This document shows positions 37,101 through 45,867 of a stretch of 64,000 nucleotides of DNA, one piece after another. The stretch is from Bacteroidota bacterium (lineage in GTDB: Bacteria; Bacteroidota; Bacteroidia; Bacteroidales; Bacteroidaceae), in the NCBI GenBank assembly GCA_023426145.1, contig JAFABG010000031.1:124001-188000 (forward strand), written 5' to 3'. Numbering within the stretch: the first letter of the stretch is position 1; each line of letters starts with the position of its first letter. The position numbers and the translations under genes were made by a program. Below the pieces are notes generated by a model. It searched no databases, had not been told where the DNA came from, and saw nothing but the letters and a program-made list of their open reading frames with translations.

Positions 37101-37172
37101 GGCCTTGTAGTTCAACGGATAGAATAGAAGTTTCCTAAACTTTAGATAGGGGTTCGATTCCCCTCGAGGCTA
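37101..37172 (+). tRNA. tRNA-Arg (anticodon CCT)
   Basis: It folds as a cloverleaf: acceptor GGCCTTG with CGAGGCT (two G-T pairs) and discriminator A; D arm around GTAGTTCAACGGATAGAA; anticodon stem GAAGT/ACTTT with loop TTCCTAA, giving anticodon CCT (reads AGG arginine codons); T arm AGGGG-TTCGATT-CCCCT. No CCA is encoded. A promoter lies directly upstream. No integrase or duplicated tRNA end was seen nearby, so there is no sign of use as an attachment site. Confidence 0.93.
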
Positions 37173-37292
37173 CTTAAGAATATATCTAGGAATGGAGTTG
37201 TTGCGACTCTCATATTGTATTGAATTTTAGTTTCACAATGGTTTCTTTTCAGATAAACATCTTATAGCTTCTATTTGTTTAATAATCAATAT

Positions 37293-37328
37293 AAAAAGCC
37301 TCTTCCGAATGTACGGAAGAGGCTTTTT
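37293..37328. terminator. Bidirectional terminator between tRNA-Arg and secDF
   Basis: AAAAAGCCTCTTCCG and CGGAAGAGGCTTTTT form a perfect 15-bp stem with a 6-base loop. It can end both the tRNA transcript and the secDF transcript. Confidence 0.92.
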
Positions 37329-37344
37329 GCTTTATTGAAGTTTA

Positions 37345-40300
37345 TTATTCTTCAGTTGTTGGTACTGTTTCTGATTTTTTGTTCTTCATCATATTGTAAG
37401 CAATCGGAGATGCAATAAACAATGAAGATAAAGTTCCGATAACTACACCGAGGATCATTGCGAAAGCGAAACTACGAATAGAGTCACCACCCAAGATGAA
37501 GATACATAAAAGCACGATCAATGTACTCATAGAAGTGTTGACTGTACGTGCTAGAGTTGTATTCAGTGAGTCGTTAAAGAGCTGACGCTTGTCACGTTTC
37601 GGGTATAGGCCGAAGAACTCACGTACACGGTCGAAAATAACCACCTTATCATTGATAGAATAACCAATAGCTGTCAGAATAGCTCCGATGAACGTTTGGT
37701 CAATTTCCAATGAGAAAGGAACAATGCCCCACAACAGTGAATAAGCACCAATAATCATTACGGTATCGCAAGACAATGCAACGATAGAACCGATACTATA
37801 AGATATATTGCGGAAACGGATTAAGATGTATACTCCGATAGCAATCAATGCTAATACAACAGACCAGATAGCACCTGTTTTAATGTCATCTGCTATACTT
37901 GGACCTACTTTTTGTGAGCTGACGATACTACCACCAGTGTGGTTATCACGATCAATGAAAGTAGCCAATGTGATGTCTTGTGTCAGCAATGGTTTTAACG
38001 TTTCATATAGATAAGATTCAATTTCTGAGTCAACATTGTTACCGGCATCCTCAATACGATAGTTTGTACTGATACGTACTGTCTTTTTGTCGGTACCAAT
38101 TGCAATCACACTAACATTAGCGCCTTCGAATTTGCTTGCAATCAAATCACGAACTTGTTCAGGTGCTACAGGATTTTCAAATTGTACTTTAAAGTTACGT
38201 CCACCAGTAAAGTCGATACTTTGACTTAAACCACGTACAACGAATGAGCCAAGGCATATAACGATGATGGCGCAGACAACAACTAATGATTTCTTATTGC
38301 TTCCCATGAAGTCGAAACGGCTATTTACCATAAGGCTCTTTGAAACCTTTGAAGTAAATGTCAAATTCAACCATTTGTCTTTATTCATGAAGTGTTCGTA
38401 AACCAAACGAGTCATAAATACTGCAGTAAAGAAGGAAACCAAGATACCGATGATTAGAGTCGTTGCGAAACCGCGAATCGGACCTGTACCGAAGTTGAAC
38501 AGAATGATACCTGTTATGATAGAGGTAAGGTTTGAGTCGAAGATTGCAGAGAAGGCATTAGAATAACCGTCCGCCAATGCTTTCTTCACGCCCTTGCCAG
38601 CACGAAGTTCTTCTTTTGTACGTTCGTAGATAAGAACGTTTGCATCCACAGCCATACCCAATGAAAGTACCATACCGGCAATACCAGACATTGTTAATGC
38701 TGCTTGGAAAGACGATAAAATTCCTAGTGTAAAGAAGAAGTTGAGGAACAAAGCTCCGTTGGCAACCATACCTGGGATGAAACCGTACATTGTACACATA
38801 TAAATCATCAACAGGATCAGAGCCACTACGAATGAGAAAATACCTGCGTTGATAGATTCCTGACCTAGAGAAGGACCAACGATATCTTCTTGTACGATGT
38901 GAGCTGGAGCTGGCATCTTACCTGACTTCAGTACGTTAGCTAAGTCCTTTGCCTGTTCTGGAGTAAAATGGCCAGTGATTTGTGAGCGTCCACCCGTAAT
39001 CTCAGAATTTACGTTTGGAGCAGAATATACATAGTTATCAAGAACGATAGCTATAGAGCGTCCAATGTTTTGTTTGGTCAACTGTGCCCAACGACGTGCT
39101 CCATCAGAATTCATGCTCATGCTTACAGCAGGTTTGCTGAATTGGTCGAATTCATCTTTAGCGTCAGTAACTACGTCGCCTTCAAGTGGCGCTTTTCCGT
39201 TACGTTCGGTAGATTTGATTGCGTAAAGTTCGAAAGTTTGCCCTTTCTTATCAAATTCAGAAGGAGAAACACCCCATTTCAAACGAAGATCTTTAGGAAG
39301 ATCAGCCTTGATTTCGGGCATGCTTAAATATTTATTAATATCAGCAGTATCTTTGTAATTTGCGTAACCCACTATAGGACCTTGACCGCTTGAGTTCAAC
39401 TGAAGCATAGCCAATAAAGGATATTGCTTTTTCAGTTCTTCTATGTTTGCACCGGCTTTCTCATCCTTTTTAGCATCTCCTTTCAGAGTAGCAGCAAGGC
39501 TGTCGGCAACACTGATTGTTTTGTTCTCTGTAACTTCAGCCACAGCAGCATTTACTTCTTTAGTAGAATCTACTGCGGTAGAGTCTGTAGTCGTTTCGTG
39601 AGCTAGAATAGCACGCAATTTAGAATCAGCAGACTGCATGGCTGGGAGAACTTCTTTAGCAGTATATGTTTCCCAGAATTCAAGGTTAGCTGAACCTTGT
39701 AGAAGTTTTCTAACACGCTCCGGCTCTTTGATACCTGGTAGTTCCACCATGATACGTCCCATTTTGTCTTCAAGACTTTGGATATTTGGCTGAACAACTC
39801 CAAATCGGTCAATACGGGTACGGAGTACGTTAAATGAATTTTCGACAGCGGCTTTTACTTCCTCTCTCAAAACTTTTTCTACTTCGGCGTCGGTTGATTT
39901 TTGGTTAACTTTGTCTTTCAACTGTTGCGTAGCGAAGAGTTCGGAAAGTTTTGCGCCTGGAGCAGCTTTCTGGTATTCTTTAACAAATAGGGTGATGACA
40001 TCATCTTGGCTGTTAACAGCTTGTTTTTCTGCCTCTCCCAATGCTTTGTTGAAAGCTTCGTCAGGTTTGTTGTCTGCTAATGCTTTGATAACATCAGGTA
40101 CTGAAACTTCAAGGATAACGTTCATACCGCCCTTTAGGTCCAAACCTAAACTAATCTCCATTTCTCGACAATCTTTCAGCGTCCAGTTACCCAGCCATAC
40201 TTTCTCGTTCGAGAGAGAATCAAGGTAGTCCTGTTCTACTTTCGGGTCGCCTTTCGCAATCTCTTTCGCCTTGCTAATGTAATGGCGAGTTACGAAGGAG

Positions 40301-40371
40301 AAGGAGAGGTAGAACACGCATACCAGCGTGAGTAATACCGCAAAAACCTTTACAAATCCTTTGTTTTGCAT
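37345..40371 (-). CDS. secDF: Protein translocase SecDF fusion
   Basis: A 1008-residue inner-membrane protein that uses the proton gradient to help SecYEG export proteins. SecD and SecF, separate in E. coli, are fused here, the usual state in Bacteroidetes. The SecD part has LGLDLKGGMNVILEV after the first transmembrane segment, the P1 head with FGVVQPNIQSLEDKMGRIMV and VELPGI, and membrane helices ending GMAVDANVLIYERTKEELR. The SecF part starts about residue 690 with QSIDFTGGRNFKVQF and ends with AIGYSINDKVVIFDRVRE. A low-complexity Lys/Ala/Glu-rich insert lies in the first periplasmic domain (about 250-320). It is a single gene with promoter and terminator. Confidence 0.96.
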   Translation of the reverse strand: MQNKGFVKVFAVLLTLVCVFYLSFSFVTRHYISKAKEIAKGDPKVEQDYLDSLSNEKVWLGNWTLKDCREMEISLGLDLKGGMNVILEVSVPDVIKALADNKPDEAFNKALGEAEKQAVNSQDDVITLFVKEYQKAAPGAKLSELFATQQLKDKVNQKSTDAEVEKVLREEVKAAVENSFNVLRTRIDRFGVVQPNIQSLEDKMGRIMVELPGIKEPERVRKLLQGSANLEFWETYTAKEVLPAMQSADSKLRAILAHETTTDSTAVDSTKEVNAAVAEVTENKTISVADSLAATLKGDAKKDEKAGANIEELKKQYPLLAMLQLNSSGQGPIVGYANYKDTADINKYLSMPEIKADLPKDLRLKWGVSPSEFDKKGQTFELYAIKSTERNGKAPLEGDVVTDAKDEFDQFSKPAVSMSMNSDGARRWAQLTKQNIGRSIAIVLDNYVYSAPNVNSEITGGRSQITGHFTPEQAKDLANVLKSGKMPAPAHIVQEDIVGPSLGQESINAGIFSFVVALILLMIYMCTMYGFIPGMVANGALFLNFFFTLGILSSFQAALTMSGIAGMVLSLGMAVDANVLIYERTKEELRAGKGVKKALADGYSNAFSAIFDSNLTSIITGIILFNFGTGPIRGFATTLIIGILVSFFTAVFMTRLVYEHFMNKDKWLNLTFTSKVSKSLMVNSRFDFMGSNKKSLVVVCAIIVICLGSFVVRGLSQSIDFTGGRNFKVQFENPVAPEQVRDLIASKFEGANVSVIAIGTDKKTVRISTNYRIEDAGNNVDSEIESYLYETLKPLLTQDITLATFIDRDNHTGGSIVSSQKVGPSIADDIKTGAIWSVVLALIAIGVYILIRFRNISYSIGSIVALSCDTVMIIGAYSLLWGIVPFSLEIDQTFIGAILTAIGYSINDKVVIFDRVREFFGLYPKRDKRQLFNDSLNTTLARTVNTSMSTLIVLLCIFILGGDSIRSFAFAMILGVVIGTLSSLFIASPIAYNMMKNKKSETVPTTEE

Positions 40372-40461
40372 TTTACTTTTAATTTATGATGATTACTTTT
40401 TTAATTTAATTTTCAGTTAAATTATGTCGTATACAAGTCTTTTTTGCTGCATACAAGGCTG

Positions 40462-40469
40462 CAAATATA
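40462..40469 (-). promoter_or_regulatory. secDF promoter -7 element TATATTTG
   Basis: A perfect TAnnTTTG on the - strand, about 90 bases before the secDF start. Just upstream AGCCCT (40497-40502) and AGGGCT (40520-40525) form a weak hairpin that may end the peptidase transcript. Confidence 0.5.
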
Positions 40470-40536
40470 GTTTTTTTTTCACATTCATAGGTAATAAGCC
40501 CTCAAATATTTGATGTTTAAGGGCTATTTTGCCGTT

Positions 40537-42624
40537 TTATTTCATTCCTCTGTTTTTCAGTAGAGGCTCCAGACTTGGTTCTGTTCCGCGGAATTTCTTA
40601 TAAAGTGTCATTGGGTCTTCACTGTTTCCTTTTTCCAATACGTTATGGCGGAAAAGATCAGCTGTTGTCTTATCGAATATTCCATGTTCTTTGAAGGCCT
40701 CAAATGCATCATTGTCAAGTACATTTGCCCAAAGATAGCTGTAGTATCCGGCTGCATATCCGCCAATGATGTGATTGAAGTAAGTTACTCTATATCGAGG
40801 AGCTATTTCAGGAATAAGACCAAGCTTATCCATAGCTTCTTTTTCAAATTTGGTAACATCTAAATTCTTTACATCAGTGATCATGTGTAGGTCCATATCA
40901 AGAATGGCAGCAGCCAATAACTCAGTAGTCATAAATCCTTGATTAAAGGTCTTCTGTTTTTGTATCTTTTCGATGATCTCATCAGGAATAACTTCTCCTG
41001 TTTTGTAGTGTTTGGCATACATTTTCAGCACTTCAGGTTCTGTAGCCCAGTGTTCGTTAATTTGTGACGGTAGTTCAACGAAGTCTCTTACAACGTTGGT
41101 TCCTGATGTTCCTTTATATTGGCATTTGGAAAGCAAACCGTGCAGAGCATGTCCAAATTCATGGAAAAGCGTCTCTACTTCATCCATTGTAAGGAGTGAT
41201 GGTGTGTCGCCAATAGGTTTGGTGAAGCTACATACATTGCATATCAATGGACGAGTTGTACCTTGTTGTTCGCGATAGTTGCTCATCCAAGCACCGCCTC
41301 TTTTGCCAGGACGTGGGAAATAGTCAACATAAAAGATTCCGAGTTGCGAACCATCAGCATCTTTCACTTCGAATACTTCCACATCAGGATTGTAGGTTGG
41401 GACACCTTCTATTTTGGTCAGTGTGATTCCGTATAGTTTATGGGCAACTGTAAATGCTCCTTCGCGTACATTTTCCAATTTGAAATAAGGTTTTGTTTCT
41501 TCCTCAGAAAGATCGTACTTTTCTTTTCTGAGCTTTTCAGTGTAATACCACCAATCCCAAGCTTCGAGTTTTTCTCCTTTACCTTCTTTATCCATAAGTT
41601 GTTGAAGCTCGGCAGCTTCAGCTTTAGCTTTTGGCAGTGCATAACTCCAAAGATTATTTAGCAGATTCATAACGTTGGTGTCATTTTTTGCCATCGTTTC
41701 GTCTAACACAAAGTTGGCATAATTATTGAATCCAAGTAGATTCGCTTTTTCCAAGCGCAATGAAACAATCTTTCGGATTGTTTCTTTATTATCATTTTTG
41801 TCGTTATTATTTCCGCGGTTAATGTATGCTTTGTATATTTTCTCACGGAGCGGACGGTTTTCAGAATATTGTAGAAATGGTAATCTGCTAGCATTGTTCA
41901 GCGTGAATAACCATTTGCCTGGTTGTCCTGCTGTCTTTGCTTCTTCAGCTGCACTTTGACAGAACCATTCGGGCAATCCTGCCAAATCTTCTTTTTTTTC
42001 TACTAAAAGTTGAAATGCATTATTCTCATTCAATACATTATTGCCGAATGTGATGCCTAGCGTTGAAAGTTCTTTGTTTATTTCGCGTAGTCGGGCTTGC
42101 TTTTCAGCGCTTAGATTTGCCCCCGATCTAACGAAGCTTTTATAGGTATCATCCAATAATCGTTCTTGTTCCGACGTCAAATTCAACGAGTCTTTTTGCT
42201 GGTATACAGCATTAACACGTTTGAATAATTCAGGGTTTAGCGAGATATTGTCTCCATGTTCTGATAGTACTGGTGCCATTTTGATGGATAGCTCAGTGAG
42301 TTCATCGGTGGTTTCAGCATCAGTCAAATTAAAGAAGATGGAGCTCACACGGTCTAAAATAGGAGCGCTGTTGTCTAAAGCTACAATGGTATTTTCAAAT
42401 GTAGCTATCTCTGGACTTGAGATAATCGCTTGGATATTCTGGTTTTGCTCTTCAATACCTTTCAAGAAGGCTGGTTCATAGTGTTCCAGCTTGATTTTGT
42501 CGAAAGGGGGGACACCATACTCTGTTTGGAATTCCGTAAAGAAGGGATTGCTTTCCGTTTTTGTTTGACAAGAGTACATCATACAACTTACTGCTAAAAT
42601 GGTTAATGCTTTTTTAATCATCAT
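40537..42624 (-). CDS. dcp: M3 family metallopeptidase (Dcp-like) lipoprotein
   Basis: A zinc oligopeptidase of 695 residues, related to peptidyl-dipeptidase Dcp, which removes dipeptides from peptide C-termini. The signal peptide ends in a lipobox, CMMYSC, near residue 19, so it is a lipoprotein in the periplasm or outer membrane rather than cytoplasmic. The zinc site HEFGHALHG is at 488-496, with the third ligand expected about 25 residues on in the FVELPSQINEHWA segment. The N-terminal GVPPFDKIKLEHYEPAFLKG is typical of the Dcp branch. It follows the membrane EEP gene by 24 bases and is the last gene of a four-gene - strand run. Confidence 0.92.
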   Translation of the reverse strand: MMIKKALTILAVSCMMYSCQTKTESNPFFTEFQTEYGVPPFDKIKLEHYEPAFLKGIEEQNQNIQAIISSPEIATFENTIVALDNSAPILDRVSSIFFNLTDAETTDELTELSIKMAPVLSEHGDNISLNPELFKRVNAVYQQKDSLNLTSEQERLLDDTYKSFVRSGANLSAEKQARLREINKELSTLGITFGNNVLNENNAFQLLVEKKEDLAGLPEWFCQSAAEEAKTAGQPGKWLFTLNNASRLPFLQYSENRPLREKIYKAYINRGNNNDKNDNKETIRKIVSLRLEKANLLGFNNYANFVLDETMAKNDTNVMNLLNNLWSYALPKAKAEAAELQQLMDKEGKGEKLEAWDWWYYTEKLRKEKYDLSEEETKPYFKLENVREGAFTVAHKLYGITLTKIEGVPTYNPDVEVFEVKDADGSQLGIFYVDYFPRPGKRGGAWMSNYREQQGTTRPLICNVCSFTKPIGDTPSLLTMDEVETLFHEFGHALHGLLSKCQYKGTSGTNVVRDFVELPSQINEHWATEPEVLKMYAKHYKTGEVIPDEIIEKIQKQKTFNQGFMTTELLAAAILDMDLHMITDVKNLDVTKFEKEAMDKLGLIPEIAPRYRVTYFNHIIGGYAAGYYSYLWANVLDNDAFEAFKEHGIFDKTTADLFRHNVLEKGNSEDPMTLYKKFRGTEPSLEPLLKNRGMK

Positions 42625-42648
42625 GTTTTGTATTATAGTTTTCAGTAT

Positions 42649-43734
42649 TTATCTTTTGTTTATATAGCACCAGATCGGATAGTGATCCGAATCCTTTATC
42701 GAGCGATCTACAGTGCAGTTATAAGCTTTAAGATTAGGGCTGATCAGAATATTATCTATTCGGAAATAGAACTTATTCAGATTGTAGGAAATTCCTAATC
42801 CTCTTCCCGACTGGGTGAAGGCATCATCTAAATCTTGAGTTAGGATGCGGTGTGCATAAGAAATTGATGCGTCGTTAAAATCGCCGCATGCAATTATGGT
42901 TGCGAATTTACTGTTCGAAATAGCTTTCGCTACTGAATCGGCTTGTGCAGAACGAATGGCAGATGCTTCTGCTAGTTTTTTTACTAATTGCCTAAGACCT
43001 GTTTTTACCTTTTTGGCATCAGGGTCTTTAATCATATTCTCATAAATCACCTTGTCTTCTTTTGTTAGTTTGTTAGACTCTAGATGGTTATTTATGAGGG
43101 TGATTGTGTCTTTATTCACTTTCAGCACATATTGCATCGATCCGTTATACGAACTTTCGTATTGGATAGGATGTACAGAAAGTATGGGAAATTTTGAAAA
43201 ACAAGCCAATTGGCTTCCTCTTTTTTCGGGGCTGTGAATGGATTGATAAGGATAAGCTTTAAGAGCCTTTTTAATATCCTTTTCGGTTAGATATTTTTTA
43301 TTCGTCGTCGAATTATATTCTTGCAGACATATAATATCGGCTTGGCTGTCAGCTAAGTAAGACAGTATTGGGTTTTTCCCATCATTCTTTTCTAGATGGT
43401 TAAAACCCATAATATTGTATGACAGAATTTTGATACTTCCTTCAGGCACTTCTGTTACCGTACCGTTTATTGGAAAGTAGGTTCGAATTTGCGGAAAGCA
43501 TATCAGGAATCCTAGAACCGGTAATAAGGCATATCGATAAGAAATAATAGCCCAGAAAATGGTGAAACAAAGATTCACTGTAAGGAATATGGGGAAAGCA
43601 AGTCCGAGACACGATGCGATCGGGTGGAGTTGCGGTTGAAGATAGGGGCTGTAAGCACTTAAAATCAACAATCCCACAAAGAATGCATTGATTGCTACTA
43701 TTAGGTAGATGGCAAACCGACTAAAGTGTTTCAT
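42649..43734 (-). CDS. Membrane-anchored endonuclease/exonuclease/phosphatase family protein
   Basis: A 361-residue protein with three hydrophobic segments in the first 95 residues (about 8-28, 38-60 and 62-84) and then an EEP domain. The catalytic residues visible are N in LSYNIMGFNH, E in ICLQEYN, DFND in ACGDFNDAS, and the Asp in YFRIDNILIS and DSDHYPI with the final His. It could hydrolyse DNA, RNA, a phospholipid or an inositol phosphate; the family does not tell which. It lies 3 bases after the first rhomboid gene's stop and is followed by the M3 peptidase. Similar EEP-rhomboid neighbours occur in other Bacteroides, from memory only. Confidence 0.85.
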   Translation of the reverse strand: MKHFSRFAIYLIVAINAFFVGLLILSAYSPYLQPQLHPIASCLGLAFPIFLTVNLCFTIFWAIISYRYALLPVLGFLICFPQIRTYFPINGTVTEVPEGSIKILSYNIMGFNHLEKNDGKNPILSYLADSQADIICLQEYNSTTNKKYLTEKDIKKALKAYPYQSIHSPEKRGSQLACFSKFPILSVHPIQYESSYNGSMQYVLKVNKDTITLINNHLESNKLTKEDKVIYENMIKDPDAKKVKTGLRQLVKKLAEASAIRSAQADSVAKAISNSKFATIIACGDFNDASISYAHRILTQDLDDAFTQSGRGLGISYNLNKFYFRIDNILISPNLKAYNCTVDRSIKDSDHYPIWCYINKR

Positions 43735-43737
43735 TCT

Positions 43738-44640
43738 TTATTTTTTGCTTGCATCAAATAAACTCTTCTTTTCTTCCGCACTCAAGCTTTCGTAACCAGA
43801 TTTTTTTAGTTTTTCCAGAATGCGGTCCACTTCATCTGATTGTGCTTTCTTTCGCGCATTATAATTATAATCTTTTTCACGATTGACATCACTTCCGTAA
43901 TGTACCTTCATTTTGGGTTTACGTTTCCAGGTTTCTTTCCGGAATAATGCTGCAAATCCGTCCCAAAACCAGTTAATCCATGCTGTGATGTCTTTGCCTT
44001 TTGATAGACTTGCTGCAAACCAAAGTCCCGCAAGTGCGCCTCCTAGATGGGCTATATGCCCGCCTGCATTATTGGAGGTAACGAATAGTAGATCCGCTCC
44101 AATAACGATTAGAGCCAAATATTTCAACCTGATGGCACCGAAAAGGAAAAGTTGTACCCGGTAGTTGGGCTCTCTGTAGGCCGTGGCAGCAACGATAGCC
44201 AAAACTGAAGCGGATGCACCAACTAGAGTGGTATAGGGTAGGGCTTGATTGAAATAAGGAAATAGGTTGTAGGCTGCCATATACATTAATCCGCCGCATA
44301 TTCCGCCCAATATATATAGCCCTCTTAAATGCTTTTCGGAGAAGAAATATAGAAACAGGTTTCCGAACCAATAAAGCCAAAGCATGTTGAACAAGATGTG
44401 CATAAAGCCAGCATGCATAAACATATAGCTCAGCAACGACCATGGTTGAGTGATGAACCGACTGAGTGAAGCAGGAAGAGCAAATAACTCAAAGACACCT
44501 GCTATACTTAAGTTGAAGAGCTGCAGCATAACGGTTACTAACGTAGTGATTACAAAAATTCCTACGTTAATATAGATCAGCCTGATAAAAATATTTCCTC
44601 TTCTGAATGTCTCTTTTAAATCAGTTATAATATGTCCCAT
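43738..44640 (-). CDS. Rhomboid family intramembrane serine protease (second copy)
   Basis: A polytopic membrane protease of 300 residues that cleaves substrates inside the membrane. The catalytic serine is S143 in VGASASVLAI and the histidine H198 in HIAHLGGALAG. HAGFMHILFNMLWLYWFG carries the conserved HxxxN region of the second helix. A soluble, very basic C-terminal tail of about 80 residues follows the last helix. It overlaps the other rhomboid gene by 20 bases, so the pair is tightly co-expressed. The substrate is unknown. Confidence 0.92.
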   Translation of the reverse strand: MGHIITDLKETFRRGNIFIRLIYINVGIFVITTLVTVMLQLFNLSIAGVFELFALPASLSRFITQPWSLLSYMFMHAGFMHILFNMLWLYWFGNLFLYFFSEKHLRGLYILGGICGGLMYMAAYNLFPYFNQALPYTTLVGASASVLAIVAATAYREPNYRVQLFLFGAIRLKYLALIVIGADLLFVTSNNAGGHIAHLGGALAGLWFAASLSKGKDITAWINWFWDGFAALFRKETWKRKPKMKVHYGSDVNREKDYNYNARKKAQSDEVDRILEKLKKSGYESLSAEEKKSLFDASKK

Positions 44641-45298
44641 TATTTTTGCTTTTACTTTTCCAATATAGAATGAGGATCAATCCGAATACCATACCTCCTA
44701 GATGTGCAAAATGAGCTACATTGTCGCCCGGGTTATTAGCAAAACCGGAATAGAGCTCAATTAAAGCGTATCCAATAACAAAGAACTTAGCTTTGATTGG
44801 GAAGGGTAATGGAAAAATGAATAGCTGGTTGTTGGGGAATAGCATACCAAAAGCGAGTAGAATCGCATATACTGAACCCGAAGCGCCAACTGTAGTGAGC
44901 ATATTCAAGAATTCATCCATAGAGATAATACCAGTTCCGGTGTTGACTTGTGCAAAATGGCTGTATTCTGTTACATAGCTGATATATTGAACACCTTCTT
45001 GAATCAAACCGGCGCCGATACCGCATGCGATGTAATAGAATAGGAATTTTTTAGGACCCCATGTTCTTTCAAGCACAGTTCCGAACATAAATACCGCAAA
45101 CATGTTAAAGAAAATATGGCTAAATCCGCCGTGCATGAACATATAAGTGATCAGCTGTGCCGGATTAAAGTCACTGGCAAGGAAGAAGTGCAAGCCCAGA
45201 TAATCAGTCAGATCAATACCGTATCTTTGAGCAACAAGAGTTGCAAAAAAGACCAGTACATTGATAATTATCAGGTTTTTAGTTACGGTTGGCATCAT
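44621..45298 (-). CDS. Rhomboid family intramembrane serine protease (first copy)
   Basis: A 225-residue rhomboid with six transmembrane helices. The catalytic pair is S140 in VGASGSVYAI and H199 in HFAHLGGMVFG; HGGFSHIFFNMFAVFMFG holds the conserved His and Asn. It is the first gene of a - strand operon: rhomboid, rhomboid, membrane EEP protein, M3 peptidase. The two rhomboids are clearly different proteins, not recent duplicates: their sequences differ outside the motifs and the loop between helices 3 and 4 is longer here (about 100-130). Confidence 0.93.
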   Translation of the reverse strand: MMPTVTKNLIIINVLVFFATLVAQRYGIDLTDYLGLHFFLASDFNPAQLITYMFMHGGFSHIFFNMFAVFMFGTVLERTWGPKKFLFYYIACGIGAGLIQEGVQYISYVTEYSHFAQVNTGTGIISMDEFLNMLTTVGASGSVYAILLAFGMLFPNNQLFIFPLPFPIKAKFFVIGYALIELYSGFANNPGDNVAHFAHLGGMVFGLILILYWKSKSKNNGTYYN

Positions 45299-45330
45299 AT
45301 TAATAGTCTTGTTTTTTTGAGTAATAAATG

Positions 45331-45338
45331 CAAAAGTA
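45331..45338 (-). promoter_or_regulatory. Promoter -7 element TACTTTTG of the rhomboid operon
   Basis: A perfect TAnnTTTG on the - strand, 33 bases before the start of the first rhomboid gene. The -33 element is not clear. Confidence 0.5.
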
Positions 45339-45421
45339 CGAATAAATTCTGTTTTATAGCATGGAAATCCCCTCCTATTAGCTCTTTTTCAATAATTTGC
45401 TGTGTTTTTTTGATGTTTTTA

Positions 45422-45452
45422 TTTGATATATTGTTTTGTTCATCTATATTTG
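45422..45452 (+). promoter_or_regulatory. hup promoter (TTTG-N19-TATATTTG)
   Basis: TTTG at 45422-45425 and TATATTTG at 45445-45452 are ideally spaced, about 60 bases before the hup start. Confidence 0.7.
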
Positions 45453-45512
45453 TGAAATCGATAAAGGAAAACTTTTGTATAACATAATATATTAATTAAT
45501 CATTTACGTACC

Positions 45513-45785
45513 ATGAATAAGTCTGAACTTATTAGTGCAATGGCTGCTGAAGCTCAAATGAGTAAAGCCGATGCAAAGAAAGCTCTTGATGCTTTTATTT
45601 CTTCAGTTACTAACGCTATGAAAGCTGGTGAAAAAGTAGCTTTGGTTGGATTTGGAACGTTCACTGTAGGCGAAAGAGCTGCAAGAACCGGTATTAACCC
45701 TTCCACAAAGGCAGCTATTACTATACCTGCTAAGAAAGTTGCTAAATTTAAAGCTGGAGCTGAGCTGTCTGCTGCTGTTGAATAA
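45513..45785 (+). CDS. hup: HU family DNA-binding protein
   Basis: A 90-residue histone-like dimeric DNA-bending protein of the nucleoid. It matches the family end to end: MNKSELISAMAAEAQMSKAD, the KKALDAFISSVTNAMKAGEK helix, VGFGTFTVGERAARTGINPS with the DNA-contacting arm and the conserved RxGxNP-type proline, then TIPAKKVAKFKAGAELSAAV. It is monocistronic: a good promoter lies upstream and a strong terminator 26 bases after the stop. Confidence 0.97.
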   Translation: MNKSELISAMAAEAQMSKADAKKALDAFISSVTNAMKAGEKVALVGFGTFTVGERAARTGINPSTKAAITIPAKKVAKFKAGAELSAAVE

Positions 45786-45810
45786 GACATATAGTGAAAG
45801 AATTTAGAAG

Positions 45811-45837
45811 AGGAGGCGCGGTGCGTCTCCTTTTTTT
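45811..45837 (+). terminator. Intrinsic terminator after hup
   Basis: GGAGGCGC and GCGTCTCC (one G-T pair) with loop GGT form a short GC-rich stem followed by seven T. The argS -7 element begins 2 bases later. Confidence 0.92.
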
Positions 45838-45838
45838 G

Positions 45839-45846
45839 TATCTTTG
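45839..45846 (+). promoter_or_regulatory. argS promoter -7 element TATCTTTG
   Basis: A perfect TAnnTTTG directly after the hup terminator and 21 bases before the argS ATG. Its -33 region would fall in the terminator stem. Confidence 0.55.
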
Positions 45847-45867
45847 CGCGCAAGAAACAACTTGATT

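Noticed and set aside
37101..37172. tRNA-Arg as a possible integration site of a mobile element.
   Set aside because: No integrase, duplicated tRNA end or foreign-looking genes are nearby; xerD at 26481 is a housekeeping-type recombinase.
38558..38797. A 79-residue - strand frame inside secDF.
   Set aside because: It is an alternative frame of the conserved secDF gene.
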